From: Arenibacter algicola
GTDB lineage: Bacteria; Bacteroidota; Bacteroidia; Flavobacteriales; Flavobacteriaceae
NCBI RefSeq assembly: GCF_018860365.1
Contig: NZ_JAHKPO010000001.1
Location: 62,001-126,000, forward strand
Length of the DNA stretch: 64,000 nucleotides
Reading direction: 5' to 3'
Shown here piece after piece: positions 1-10,750 of the stretch. The notes under the pieces are model-generated. The model worked only from the letters and a program-made list of their open reading frames with translations, made no database searches and was not told the DNA's origin. Numbering within the stretch: position 1 is the first letter of the stretch; each line of letters begins with the position of its first letter. Position numbers and translations under genes: made by a program.

Positions 1-1
1 G

Positions 2-448
2 GAAAAAGAAAATAGAACTGTGTACAACAATGGTGACACCTTAGGACTTTATATTTATTTTACCGATGCAACTGCCAGCGATGACAATCCCGATGAGGAC
101 CTGGTAACCCTTGGCGCCGTTTACCGCAATACTTCTATGGTTATTTACGAAGCTACCATTAGAAATTTGGCCTCAAGGAGTTCATTGATCAGCACTTCTA
201 CCGTGGAAACAGCCACTTTAAACCACGAGGCAGGACATTTGTTTGGATTGGTAAACTTAGGTACAGAGTCTGTAAACGAACATGAAGACCCTGATGCCAA
301 AAGTCATTGTAGCGAACAGAATTGCCTTATGCGCGCAGAACTCCAATTTGGATGGGGGATGGCCAAAATGTTAACGGCCAAAAACGGGGCAATCCCAAGT
401 TTTGGTACCGAGTGCCTGATAGATCTACAAGCCAATGGAGGCAAATAA
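2..448 (+). CDS. Metalloprotease (HEXXH), C-terminal part, cut by window edge
   Basis: The open frame runs in from the left edge (E-K-E-N-R-T precede the first possible GTG at 20), so the true start lies outside the window. The visible part carries a zinc-protease motif HEAGHLFGL, with HEAGH encoded from about position 224, followed after roughly 30 residues by NCLM, which could be the Met-turn of a metzincin-like fold. The family is a predicted flavobacterial membrane or secreted metalloprotease. Substrate is unknown, and no signal peptide can be judged because the N terminus is missing. The next gene, ridA, begins 28 bases after the stop on the same strand. Confidence 0.7.
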   Translation, partial: EKENRTVYNNGDTLGLYIYFTDATASDDNPDEDLVTLGAVYRNTSMVIYEATIRNLASRSSLISTSTVETATLNHEAGHLFGLVNLGTESVNEHEDPDAKSHCSEQNCLMRAELQFGWGMAKMLTAKNGAIPSFGTECLIDLQANGGK

Positions 449-476
449 TTTTAAAACGAAAACCTATTATAAACAA

Positions 477-857
477 ATGAAAAAAATAATTACCACCACA
501 AACGCACCTGCCCCAATAGGACCATACAACCAAGCAGTACTAGCAGGAAACACCCTGTATATCTCAGGGCAAATTCCTATAGACCCAAAAACTGGGGATT
601 TGGTATCAGGAGATATTAAAAAGGAAACCGAGCAATCCATGCAAAATTTAAAAGCCATTCTTACCGAGGCAGGAATGACTTTTGAAAATGTTGTTAAATC
701 ATCGATTTTTGTAAAGGATATGCACCAGTTTTCACAAATAAATGAAGTATATGGCGCCTATTTTGATGCGGATACCGCTCCAGCAAGGGAAACTGTTGAA
801 GTTGCCAATCTTCCCAAATTTGTAAACGTTGAAATATCTATGATAGCTATTAAATAG
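477..857 (+). CDS. ridA: RidA family enamine/imine deaminase
   Basis: A 126-residue protein, the usual RidA (YjgF/YER057c/UK114) length. These small trimeric cytosolic enzymes hydrolyse reactive enamine and imine intermediates such as 2-aminoacrylate released by PLP enzymes. Family signatures are visible: TNAPAPIGPYNQAV near the N terminus, LYISGQIPIDP, and a C-terminal NLPKFVNVEISMIAI. The ATG at 477 is preferred over the upstream in-frame ATG at 435, which overlaps the preceding gene and would add 14 non-conserved residues. The stop overlaps the convergent kinase gene by 8 bases. Confidence 0.95.
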   Translation: MKKIITTTNAPAPIGPYNQAVLAGNTLYISGQIPIDPKTGDLVSGDIKKETEQSMQNLKAILTEAGMTFENVVKSSIFVKDMHQFSQINEVYGAYFDADTAPARETVEVANLPKFVNVEISMIAIK

Positions 858-1701
858 AGCTTTTGTGAAATTCAACCAGACCTTCAATGGGTCTTTGCCT
901 TATAACACCTAGGATCAGATCGTTTCTTTCTACTACTGTAGCCAGTTCTTCACGTAAGTAATATGCGATACTGCCAACAAAACTAACGGGTACCTTTGTG
1001 GCCAATTCAAACTGCATAATGTAGTTGTTCACAAACTGCTGAAAGCCTTTATCTATTACCCCTCTGCAATAGGGGTGGTTTTTATTTTCTACAATAAATC
1101 TGGCAAAAGTGGCCAAATAGGTGTTTGGATTGGGTTGTTTGTAAAGATTTTCCTTGATTACATCGGCATCCAAATTGTATTCCTTTGCAAACTTGGTAGC
1201 CAAATCCATTGGAATTTTATTAAAGTAATAGTCCCTTATCAATTTCCTTCCAAAAAAGTTACCACTACCATCATCCATAGGGATATACCCCAAAGAGGTA
1301 ACCTTTTGATGCAATTTCTCACCGTCATAATAGCTGCAATTGGAACCCGTACCTAAAATACAAACTATTCCATGCTGCCCTATTTTTGTTGTGGCAAATA
1401 TGGCCGCATAGGTATCTTCCTTTACCTCTGCCTTGGCATTGGGAAAAAAATCATTAAAAATCTCTGTTAAAAACTTCTTCATTCTATCGGTACCACAACC
1501 GGCACCGTAAAAATACAAGTGGGTAACTTCCTCCCTATTCTTGGAAAGTTCAAAATTATTGGCCAAACGGTCTTCGATCACAGGACGTGTCAATACTTCA
1601 GGACTCAATCCTAAAGTTTGGGTCATGAACAATTGGTTGCCTTTATTATCCAAAGCAATCCAATCCGATTTTGTTGCACCACTATCTACAATCAATATCA
1701 T
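850..1701 (-). CDS. BadF/BadG/BcrA/BcrD-type ATPase, N-acetylglucosamine kinase-like
   Basis: A 283-residue member of the actin-like ATPase superfamily. The phosphate-1 loop DSGATKSD is at residues 6-13, and a second glycine loop reads GTGSNCSYYDG. The group includes N-acetylglucosamine kinases, so an amino-sugar kinase role is likely but the substrate is inferred. It follows gap and pfkA on the same strand, separated from gap by a terminator-like inverted repeat, and ends convergently with ridA. Confidence 0.8.
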   Translation of the reverse strand: MILIVDSGATKSDWIALDNKGNQLFMTQTLGLSPEVLTRPVIEDRLANNFELSKNREEVTHLYFYGAGCGTDRMKKFLTEIFNDFFPNAKAEVKEDTYAAIFATTKIGQHGIVCILGTGSNCSYYDGEKLHQKVTSLGYIPMDDGSGNFFGRKLIRDYYFNKIPMDLATKFAKEYNLDADVIKENLYKQPNPNTYLATFARFIVENKNHPYCRGVIDKGFQQFVNNYIMQFELATKVPVSFVGSIAYYLREELATVVERNDLILGVIRQRPIEGLVEFHKSSI

Positions 1702-1718
1702 ATAACAAGATTATTAAT

Positions 1719-1766
1719 AAAGAATCCTGAAAATAAACAAAATATTGCTTAATCTCAGGATTCTTT
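1719..1766 (-). terminator. Terminator-like inverted repeat after gap
   Basis: Twelve-base perfect arms (AAAGAATCCTGA at 1719-1730 and its complement at 1755-1766) are separated by about 24 bases and lie between the gap stop and the downstream kinase. The T-tract is short and the loop long, so it may only attenuate read-through. Confidence 0.5.
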
Positions 1767-1785
1767 TAATTATTACCCAATAAGA

Positions 1786-2799
<1,014 letters not shown>

Positions 2800-2811
2800 T
2801 TAATGTTTAAA

Positions 2812-3798
2812 TTACGTTGTCATGATATCGGAAACCCTCATAAGTTCCTTATCAATTTTTGTATGTCCTTTTATTGCCTTACTGATCGGTGTCAGGGTAA
2901 TTGTATTATCCTGTATACCCACCATTAAGTTTGTTTTTCCTTCCAATAATGCTTCAACCGCCTTAACACCCATTCTACTTGCCAAAACACGATCAAAACA
3001 AGATGGTGCCCCACCTCTTTGCATATGTCCCAAAACGGATACACGTACATCATAAATGGGAAGATGCTCTTCTACGTACTCTTTTAGTTCGAAAACATTT
3101 TTACCTGTTTTATCGCCTTCCGCTACCACCACAATACTTGATGATTTTCCGGATTGCTTACTGCGCTTCAAAGATTCCAATAATCTTTCCAGACCCAGGT
3201 TTTCCTCTGGAATCAAAATCTCTTCCGCTCCCGCGCCAACACCTGCATTTAAAGCGATATGACCAACATCCCGGCCCATAACCTCTACAAAGAACAGTCT
3301 ATTGTGCGAACTGGCCGTATCCCTAATTTTATCGATACATTCAACAGCCGTATTTAACGCTGTGTCAAATCCCAAGGTATAGGTAGTGCCAAAAATATCG
3401 TTGTCTATAGTACCAGGGATTCCGATTACCGGAAAATCAAATTCCTTATTAAAGGTCAAAGCACCCGTAAAGCTACCATCTCCACCAATAACAACAAATG
3501 CATCTATACCTGCTTTTCTTAATTGATCGTAAGCCACTTGACGTCCTTCCTTGGTCCTAAAAGGCAAACAACGGGCAGATTTAAGGATTGTACCTCCCTT
3601 GTTTATAATGTTGTTTACACTACGTGCATCCATTACCTTAAAATCACCTTCCATCATGCCTTCATATCCTCTATAGATACCAACACATTCAACCTTTAAA
3701 TAGGCGCATGTACGCACTACTGCCCTAATAGCAGCATTCATTCCCGGTGAGTCTCCTCCTGATGTAAAAACACCAATCTTTTTTATTGCTGAAGCCAT
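2812..3798 (-). CDS. pfkA: ATP-dependent 6-phosphofructokinase
   Basis: A 328-residue PfkA that commits fructose 6-phosphate to glycolysis. Visible motifs are TSGGDSPGMNAAIRA (residues 12-26), IGGDGSFTGA (104-113) for ATP binding, and PGTIDND (128-134) containing the catalytic aspartate. It leads the pfkA-gap pair. The 196 bases upstream (3799-3994) separate it from the 3' end of the TamB-like gene and presumably carry its promoter, although no clear TAnnTTTG box stands out. Confidence 0.97.
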   Translation of the reverse strand: MASAIKKIGVFTSGGDSPGMNAAIRAVVRTCAYLKVECVGIYRGYEGMMEGDFKVMDARSVNNIINKGGTILKSARCLPFRTKEGRQVAYDQLRKAGIDAFVVIGGDGSFTGALTFNKEFDFPVIGIPGTIDNDIFGTTYTLGFDTALNTAVECIDKIRDTASSHNRLFFVEVMGRDVGHIALNAGVGAGAEEILIPEENLGLERLLESLKRSKQSGKSSSIVVVAEGDKTGKNVFELKEYVEEHLPIYDVRVSVLGHMQRGGAPSCFDRVLASRMGVKAVEALLEGKTNLMVGIQDNTITLTPISKAIKGHTKIDKELMRVSDIMTT

Positions 3799-3994
3799 AA
3801 AAATTTTAAAAAAACAAAACTAGCAAACTTATTTCAATAATTACCCGACTTTGGCTTTAATTTGATAACAACGGACCACTCCAACGTTTTCGTTGAATAA
3901 TTTCTTGGAAATTGTTAAATTCATAATCAATTCTTCAGGAAAAGTGATTATTTGGAAATTATCCAAAACAACTAAAAAGGCACTTAAAAAGATC

Positions 3995-6900
3995 CTAATT
4001 CTTCCTTAAAATTTTACGCAATAGCGCTTTAAAACTGTCGAAGTCTACTTGATAGGAAAGTCCAACACCTTGGGTATATCCCTGACGATCTGCCAGAAAT
4101 TGTTGGATTTCATTTTCCCGATTGAATATTTTGGCACTAAGGGTTCCTTCTTCGTTCAGTAAGATCTGCACTTCCACGTCTCCGGCAACTACGGTTTCCG
4201 ACACTCCCCCTACCGGTACCCCTACCCTTCCATTAAGCAAAACCCTATCGCTGATCTGGGTAGACAAGGTTACCCCTAATCTATTCTCTGTCTGTATATC
4301 TGTGGTTCTATCCAAAATACCTTGTTCATAAGACAATCCAAAATTTAATTTGTCGTTGTCGCCCGCCAATAAGGAATTGAGTATTCCCGAAGCAGATTGA
4401 AGAAGATTCCCTGTAACCGCTTGTTGATTTATACCTGTTTGTTCATTTACAAAAGAGCCTTGTGCCAGTAGAAAAAGGGCATTTTTTTCGGCAATGGTAG
4501 GATCTTGCAGTCTGTATTCCAATTCGGATTTAACAATGGAATTGGTACCTGGAAATTCTATCCTCCAATCTATAACCGGACTTTCCAACTCTCCGGTTAG
4601 CCTTACCACTACATCGGTGGGTATACGTCTGGTATATCCCGGATTATCCAAGAGTGGCGCGGGGTTTGCATTTAAGGAATAAACGGCTTCCATATTTAAT
4701 TGTGCCGCCAAGGGCTCCCTCTCCCAGGTAATATTACCTCCAGGTTTAACTTTAAAGGTCTTATCTACAATACCGCCAAACTTATAGCGAAACTGTCCTG
4801 TAACTACCACGAAATCCCCGTACATATTAAATTTACCGTTGGTATTGATCTCTATGAACAAAATTCCCGCACCTGTACCCCTTAAGGAACTGCCTGTTTT
4901 GGTATCTACAACAATTTCTACCTCGGCATCCGGGGTAACATCCAGATTAAAGGCCAACTCAAGACCCTCTACCTCCTTTAAAACCCGTTGTCCCTTTTCC
5001 GTATCCTCGACTTTCTTACCTACAAAATTGATAAATGAAAAATCCCCAACGCTGACTACATCACTAATTGGAATTTTTAAGGAAGTGCCCCTTGCCGTTT
5101 CCCCATCCACATTGATTGTAAGAGCATTGGTAGGTCCAAATATTCTACCTGTACCATTTAAATACCCAGCTCCATAGTACAATACTTCTTCCTTAAATGG
5201 TGTGTTAAGAATTAGAAAACGATCATTATTGGTGTCTACATCCAAATCCAAACTCCAATCCCTAAATAACCTATGTGTTATGGTACCATCCAAGGTTGCC
5301 TTGGTATTCATGGCCACATCGGTAAGTTTGATCTGCTGAAAATTAAAGGTCTGGTCCGATAACTTTACCCTGGAGTATGGCGCAAAACTATAATCCACAT
5401 TTAAATAGGGAATGGCAATACCGGCATCATTTAAAGACAGTACGCCGCTCCAATTAGGATTATTTATTGGCCCTTTTAAAATGGCACTACCCTGTAACAA
5501 TCCCCTTATATTGGTAATAATACCTTCTCCCAACGGACTAAAAGGCTCTAAATTAAACTTATTGAAATCTACTATGAGATTTGCCTGCGGAATCTCCTCC
5601 CTATTGGAGATATTCCCGACCACACTGAGCTTCTCGAACCCTTTATCCACCAAGGAAGTGTTCACCACAAAATCGGTTAAATCCCTATTGCCCACTATAC
5701 CAATGGCCAAATCTCCCAATGTAATATTGTTGATTCCAAAATTTTTGATATTCAAATTGGAGGAAGGCAGGTAAACATTATCCTTCTGCAAAACGTTCAA
5801 GGTACCGTTCACCTCCCCATGCAACTTAAGACTGTCTATAGCAGGTGTAATCTTCCCTAAGGTAACAATCTTAAACTGCAGCTCGATATCCTTATAGGTT
5901 GAATCTGCCAGTTGCCCCCGTAACCTAATTTGTTCCTGTTCATTATTGTTCATTACCACTTCCTCAATGGAAATGCTATCGAGCGTTTTGTTGATTATTA
6001 CCTTGTTCTTACTGTTTCCATCCTTGTTGAGTATCCATTTGTTGCCTTTAAAACTAATATCGGAAGTTTTAAGACCAATAACGGATTTGTTCTCCTTGTT
6101 AAAGGTATGGTAGAAATTGAGGTTGTAACTATCATTATATTCGCTACCCCCTTTAAATTCTGTTCTAAAGAACAGGGTATCCTTTAAGGTAGTATTGATC
6201 AGATTAAAATCTTTTACATCATAGTAGGGCGTTGCCAGATCCCCAATAGAGACGTAGGTATTGAATAAGGGGTTCTTGTTGTCTATCTTAACGTCTATAC
6301 TATCCAATTCATTACCATAAGCAACTATACTGGGCGATTTAAAGGTTAGTTTAAAATCTCCTTCATCGGCAATGATGTTTCCCCTAATAAAGGTATTGGG
6401 ATCAAACTTCACCTCTGGAAAAAACACGTCCACAATCTTGTTGTAGATTTTGAAATTAAATGCCAATCTCTGATTTGCCGATATATTGAAAGGTCTATAA
6501 TTGGTGTATATACTTCCCAAGGAATTTTGCAGCAACCTACCGAGTTCCTTGACTTTAAAATTACCCTTCAAATAACCGGTAATAATATCCGGAGAATTAA
6601 TATCGATAATTCGGGTACTGTCATTTTCAAAGGTAGAAGAGACCTTAAAATCCTCAAAGTAATAGGTTTCGTTCTTGTTCTGGTAATTGGTTTTGGTAAA
6701 TTTTATATCCCCTACAATATTGTCCAAGGAATTACCAGTAATGTCCATATTTATATCCCCCTTAAAAATGGATACGCTATCATTTATAAAATTTATTTTT
6801 TTAAGGTCGGCATAATCTACCGAGGCGATAAAATTGAAATTATTCCTGTTTTCTGCAAAATCGGCCAAGCCCTTAAAACTAAATTGAATATTTTCATCCC

Positions 6901-8323
6901 TACATAATAGGGAACCATCAAAAAGCTGCTCTTTGATTATACCAGATACGTTGATATCCTTATAGTCGTAGCCATTAAAATTTATGGAATACACTTGCCC
7001 TATTACCTCGGTGTTTAAATATTCCATAACCATCCCTTTGCCTTCCACATTAAAATCCAGGTTTGTTATGCCTACATCTTTTCTATCAATTAGATTTCCA
7101 AGGTCAAAATCGATGAGGGAGACAAAACCCTTATAGGAAGAATCGTCTATATGATCAATATCGGTAAGTTCCAGATCCACGTAGCTACTTCCAATGAGGG
7201 TATTAATATTGGCTTTTGTATTTATTGAAGATTCCGTGATAAGGGCATCACCCCTTACCGTGAACTGGCCCAATTTCTGAATCGAGGAAGGCAGGACATC
7301 CAAAATATTAGGTAGCAATGCCCTGAGTTCATAGTAACTGGAAGTGACATTCTTCATATTCGCCTCTAGCACAAAACCGGCATCCTTCGTAAAAAGATTC
7401 TTGAAATTAAAATCCCCACGAATTCCTGTATTATCTGTTGTCAAAAACAGGTCGTTTGTATTCAAATCGTTCAGCACCCCATCAACAATGGTGGAGAATG
7501 AAACAATTATATCACTTCCAAATTCATTATATAGTAAGTTCACTTCATTTAAGGCCACTGTAGACTCTACGAATTCGGCATCAATTTTCACCTTGTTCAA
7601 AAAGTCCTTAAAATCTTCCCGTTCATAATTAAATATCACCTTGCCCAATAAATGGGATTGGGGGGTCTTGATACTCAGGGAATCAAAACGCATCTGCTGT
7701 TTTGTATATTTGAATTCGGTGGCCATTTCATTTACCACCACTCCCCTTTTACTATTAAAGGACATCTTCTGAATATTGGAGGTAACGTCCGGTCCAACAA
7801 TTGTAAAATCTGAAGCGGAGATATTAAGATCCACAAAATTCAACATCTCCGTTGTCTCTCTATTTTCGTCTATGAGCTTAAATTTACTATCGCTTATTTC
7901 TACATCAGCGGAAGAAAAATAAAACGGAGGCGTACCTGGGGCACGGGGTTTTTTACTGTCCAGCTTATCAATAAACACCTCTAGATTGGTGTTCTTGTCA
8001 TCCTGATAGGTCCTAAGCTTAAAATTGAGTCGCTCAATAGCTATATCGCCAAACTCCAATTTACCGTTCACCAAATTACGTACGTTAAGGATAGAAGTAC
8101 TTAAATTGTCTATGTAGAACAGCGTATCCTGTTTGTAATCCTCAATATAAACACCCTTAAGTGAGGTATCCCAGGAGATTAGGGAAATCCTAAGCCGATC
8201 AATATTAATATTGGTGCCAAATTCCTTATTGATCTCTGTAGTTGCATACTTGGCAAAACGGGTCTGGACAAATGGCAAGGAAAGTATAACACTGCCCAAA
8301 ACGCAAATAAGAACGAGCACCAA
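3995..8323 (-). CDS. TamB-like translocation and assembly module protein (DUF490)
   Basis: A very large protein (1442 residues from the TTG at 8323) with one N-terminal transmembrane segment (VLICVLGSVILSLPFV), a long beta-rich body of asparagine/aspartate-rich repeats, and a C-terminal DUF490/TamB-type domain. TamB-family proteins span the periplasm and take part in outer-membrane protein or lipid transport. The start is uncertain. In-frame coding-like sequence (KKLRKILVRV) continues upstream to about 8365, giving the positive flank expected before the helix, but contains no ATG, GTG or TTG. The only upstream ATG (8386) is cut off by an in-frame TAA at 8366-8368. The gene diverges from tsaD, with 84 bases between the annotated starts. 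Confidence 0.85.
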   Translation of the reverse strand: MVLVLICVLGSVILSLPFVQTRFAKYATTEINKEFGTNINIDRLRISLISWDTSLKGVYIEDYKQDTLFYIDNLSTSILNVRNLVNGKLEFGDIAIERLNFKLRTYQDDKNTNLEVFIDKLDSKKPRAPGTPPFYFSSADVEISDSKFKLIDENRETTEMLNFVDLNISASDFTIVGPDVTSNIQKMSFNSKRGVVVNEMATEFKYTKQQMRFDSLSIKTPQSHLLGKVIFNYEREDFKDFLNKVKIDAEFVESTVALNEVNLLYNEFGSDIIVSFSTIVDGVLNDLNTNDLFLTTDNTGIRGDFNFKNLFTKDAGFVLEANMKNVTSSYYELRALLPNILDVLPSSIQKLGQFTVRGDALITESSINTKANINTLIGSSYVDLELTDIDHIDDSSYKGFVSLIDFDLGNLIDRKDVGITNLDFNVEGKGMVMEYLNTEVIGQVYSINFNGYDYKDINVSGIIKEQLFDGSLLCRDENIQFSFKGLADFAENRNNFNFIASVDYADLKKINFINDSVSIFKGDINMDITGNSLDNIVGDIKFTKTNYQNKNETYYFEDFKVSSTFENDSTRIIDINSPDIITGYLKGNFKVKELGRLLQNSLGSIYTNYRPFNISANQRLAFNFKIYNKIVDVFFPEVKFDPNTFIRGNIIADEGDFKLTFKSPSIVAYGNELDSIDVKIDNKNPLFNTYVSIGDLATPYYDVKDFNLINTTLKDTLFFRTEFKGGSEYNDSYNLNFYHTFNKENKSVIGLKTSDISFKGNKWILNKDGNSKNKVIINKTLDSISIEEVVMNNNEQEQIRLRGQLADSTYKDIELQFKIVTLGKITPAIDSLKLHGEVNGTLNVLQKDNVYLPSSNLNIKNFGINNITLGDLAIGIVGNRDLTDFVVNTSLVDKGFEKLSVVGNISNREEIPQANLIVDFNKFNLEPFSPLGEGIITNIRGLLQGSAILKGPINNPNWSGVLSLNDAGIAIPYLNVDYSFAPYSRVKLSDQTFNFQQIKLTDVAMNTKATLDGTITHRLFRDWSLDLDVDTNNDRFLILNTPFKEEVLYYGAGYLNGTGRIFGPTNALTINVDGETARGTSLKIPISDVVSVGDFSFINFVGKKVEDTEKGQRVLKEVEGLELAFNLDVTPDAEVEIVVDTKTGSSLRGTGAGILFIEINTNGKFNMYGDFVVVTGQFRYKFGGIVDKTFKVKPGGNITWEREPLAAQLNMEAVYSLNANPAPLLDNPGYTRRIPTDVVVRLTGELESPVIDWRIEFPGTNSIVKSELEYRLQDPTIAEKNALFLLAQGSFVNEQTGINQQAVTGNLLQSASGILNSLLAGDNDKLNFGLSYEQGILDRTTDIQTENRLGVTLSTQISDRVLLNGRVGVPVGGVSETVVAGDVEVQILLNEEGTLSAKIFNRENEIQQFLADRQGYTQGVGLSYQVDFDSFKALLRKILRKN

Positions 8324-8353
8324 AAATACTCTGACCAGAATTTTTCTTAATTT

Positions 8354-8381
8354 TTTGATAGGGCTTTATGTTTTACCTTTG
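8354..8381 (+). promoter_or_regulatory. Bacteroidota-type promoter for tsaD
   Basis: A TAnnTTTG -7 box, TACCTTTG, lies at 8374-8381, 26 bases before the tsaD start. A TTTG at 8354-8357 could be the -33 element, but the 16-base spacing is shorter than the usual 19-21. Confidence 0.5.
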
Positions 8382-8407
8382 TACATTCAAATTTTATTCC
8401 AAACAAA

Positions 8408-9433
8408 GTGGATAATAAAACTATTTATATTTTAGCCATTGAATCCTCGTGCGATGACACTTCTGCCGCCGTATTGAGCGACAATAGGACACTAAGCAAT
8501 ATTGTGGCCACGCAAAAAATACATGAGGAGTATGGCGGGGTTGTTCCCGAACTCGCCTCAAGGGCACACCAACAAAATATTGTCCCCGTGGTGCACCAAG
8601 CATTAGCCAAAGCAAATATCGATAAAAAACAGTTATCCGCCATAGCTTTTACACGCGGACCAGGACTTATGGGATCTTTATTGGTAGGAACCTCCTTTGC
8701 CAAATCCCTATCCTTGGGATTGGACATTCCTTTAATTGAGGTAAACCATATGCAAGCCCATATTTTATCGCACTTTATTGAGGAAGAAAATTACAAAATG
8801 CCTTCCTTCCCCTTTTTGGCAATGACCATTAGTGGAGGACATACGCAAATAGTACTGGTAAAGGATTACTTTGACATGGAAATTTTAGGGGAGTCCTTGG
8901 ATGACGCGGTAGGGGAAGCCTATGACAAGAGCGCAAAAATATTGGGACTTCCTTATCCAGGTGGACCCTTGGTAGACAAATATGCACAGTTGGGAAACCC
9001 CAAAGCCTTCCCTTTCCCCAAACCCAAGGTAGATGGGCTAAACTTTAGTTTTAGCGGCCTAAAGACGAGTATTCTGTACTTCATTCAGCGGGAAACAAAA
9101 AACAACCCAAATTTTATTTCTGAAAACTTGAACGATATCTGTGCTTCCATCCAATATACCATCATCAATATTTTAATGGATAAAATAAAGAAGGCCGTAA
9201 AACAGACCGGAATAACACAAATAGCTATCGGTGGTGGAGTCTCTGCAAATTCGGGCATTAGACAGGCCCTTAAAAAAGCAGAGGAAAAATGGGGATGGAC
9301 CACCTATATCCCAAAATTTGAATATTGCACGGACAATGCCGCCATGATAGGCATTGTAGGATATTTGAAATACAAAGAAACGGACTTTGTAGATCAAAGT
9401 ATTACCGCCAAGGCGAGATATGTAATCAAATAA
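8408..9433 (+). CDS. tsaD: tRNA N6-adenosine threonylcarbamoyltransferase TsaD
   Basis: A 341-residue ASKHA-fold enzyme that transfers the threonylcarbamoyl group to A37 of ANN-decoding tRNAs, working with TsaB, TsaE and TsaC. Key features are IESSCDDTSAAVL at the N terminus, the metal-binding HMQAH (H114, H118), SGGHTQIVLV, and a C-terminal CTDNAAMIG. The start is a GTG. The first residues (VDNKTIYILAIESSCDDT) fit the family closely, which supports it. Divergent from the TamB-like gene. Confidence 0.97.
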   Translation: MDNKTIYILAIESSCDDTSAAVLSDNRTLSNIVATQKIHEEYGGVVPELASRAHQQNIVPVVHQALAKANIDKKQLSAIAFTRGPGLMGSLLVGTSFAKSLSLGLDIPLIEVNHMQAHILSHFIEEENYKMPSFPFLAMTISGGHTQIVLVKDYFDMEILGESLDDAVGEAYDKSAKILGLPYPGGPLVDKYAQLGNPKAFPFPKPKVDGLNFSFSGLKTSILYFIQRETKNNPNFISENLNDICASIQYTIINILMDKIKKAVKQTGITQIAIGGGVSANSGIRQALKKAEEKWGWTTYIPKFEYCTDNAAMIGIVGYLKYKETDFVDQSITAKARYVIK

Positions 9434-9535
9434 CAAGGTGCATGATTACAGAATACTTGCTCCTCCATTCCGAGATTGTGCAGTACTTGGGTAATTCATT
9501 TTATTTGGATTCGTATCTTGAAAATTTAAAATATT

Positions 9536-9883
9536 ATGGCGTACGACGAACAATTTGCACAACGAATTAGGGCCAGTTTTGATTTGCAGCCCCAGTCCGT
9601 CCGATCGAATATTACCGAAAAAAAAATGTTTGGTGGAATTGCCTTTTTGTTTTGTGGAAAAATGACCGTAGGTATTATAAAGGAAAATCTTATGGTAAGG
9701 GTCATTTCTAGCAAAATGGATGGGGTTATGAGTTCCGAACACGTAAGGCCCATGGATTTTGCAAAACGCCCCATGAAAGAATTTGTCTATGTTTCCCAGG
9801 AAGGAATTGCCAACGAGGAACAGCTATTAAATTACATTGAATTAGGGCTGGAACACGCCAAACAAAAATTGAACAAACTATAA
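9536..9883 (+). CDS. TfoX/Sxy N-terminal domain protein
   Basis: A stand-alone TfoX N-terminal domain of 115 residues, with the family hallmark KKMFGGIAFLFCGKMTVGI in the first half and the YVSQEGI segment near the end. In gammaproteobacteria this domain belongs to competence regulators. In Bacteroidota single-domain versions are common and their role is unknown, so no competence function is claimed. It lies about 100 bases after tsaD and 16 bases before rsmE, probably as part of one forward transcription unit. Confidence 0.85.
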   Translation: MAYDEQFAQRIRASFDLQPQSVRSNITEKKMFGGIAFLFCGKMTVGIIKENLMVRVISSKMDGVMSSEHVRPMDFAKRPMKEFVYVSQEGIANEEQLLNYIELGLEHAKQKLNKL

Positions 9884-9899
9884 ACCTCACTACTAGCCC

Positions 9900-10604
9900 A
9901 TGCAACTTTTCTACCATCCCGAATTAGAAAACAACACGGACCAATTTATGTTTCCGGCTGATGAAAGTCGGCATATATCCAAAGTACTGAGAAAAAATTC
10001 GGGCGATATTTTACAGATCACCAATGGTAAGGGCATGTTTTTTGAAGCCGAAATACTTGTTCCCGACCATAAAAAATGTAAGGCAAAAATAATTTCCCGA
10101 ACCCAGATGCCGCCAAAACCGTATGAACTCCATATGGCAGTGGCGCCAACAAAACTTAACGACCGCTTCGAGTGGTTTTTGGAAAAAGCTACAGAAATTG
10201 GAGTTCATCAAATCACACCGATTATCTGTGAGCATTCCGAAAGAAAGGTCATTAAAATGGACAGAATGGAGAAGGTGATCCAAGCTGCCATGAAACAATC
10301 CTTACAGGCCTACCTACCACAATTAAATCCACCCATTTCCTTTAAAGAATTCATGACCCAACCCAAGAGTGGGGAATTGTACATAGCACATTGCGAAGAA
10401 GATAAAAAAAAGGAACTGTCCCATTGTGCCACTGCCAAAAAAAATACTACCGTATTAATTGGCCCGGAAGGCGATTTCTCTCCGGAAGAGATAAAATTGG
10501 CCTTGGACAACGAATTTAGAGCGGTTGCTTTGGGAAACACCAGGTTGCGTACAGAAACAGCAGCCATTGTGGCCTGTACCACCATTGCCCTAGTTAACTT
10601 GTAA
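9900..10604 (+). CDS. rsmE: 16S rRNA (uracil(1498)-N(3))-methyltransferase
   Basis: A 234-residue SPOUT methyltransferase that methylates U1498 of 16S rRNA with S-adenosylmethionine. It starts with the PUA-like part (MQLFYHPELENN, SRHISKVLRKNSGD). The SPOUT knot follows, with TEIGVHQITPIICEHSERK, the SAM-binding IGPEGDFSPEEI, and the C-terminal LGNTRLRTETAAIVA. All signatures are intact. It is closely spaced after the TfoX-like gene. Confidence 0.96.
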   Translation: MQLFYHPELENNTDQFMFPADESRHISKVLRKNSGDILQITNGKGMFFEAEILVPDHKKCKAKIISRTQMPPKPYELHMAVAPTKLNDRFEWFLEKATEIGVHQITPIICEHSERKVIKMDRMEKVIQAAMKQSLQAYLPQLNPPISFKEFMTQPKSGELYIAHCEEDKKKELSHCATAKKNTTVLIGPEGDFSPEEIKLALDNEFRAVALGNTRLRTETAAIVACTTIALVNL

Positions 10605-10750
10605 TGCACTATTGGGGCATACCTTGGCAAGGCATACTTTTATTTAAAATTAAATTTCTTTGCCAAACCAAAGAATGTTATACATAATCCTTTTAGTTTT
10701 TTAACCCGTTAATATTCTTAAATTTGAATACCGTAATTATCCGAGTGCAT

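Noticed and set aside
6527-6907. 126-codon open frame on the plus strand inside the TamB-like gene
   Set aside because: Antisense to a long, clearly coding frame and rich in Ile/Lys from reverse reading of Asn/Asp-rich codons.
9536-9883. Competence regulator (tfoX)
   Set aside because: Only the N-terminal domain is present and Bacteroidota competence does not depend on it as far as known, so only the domain name is given.
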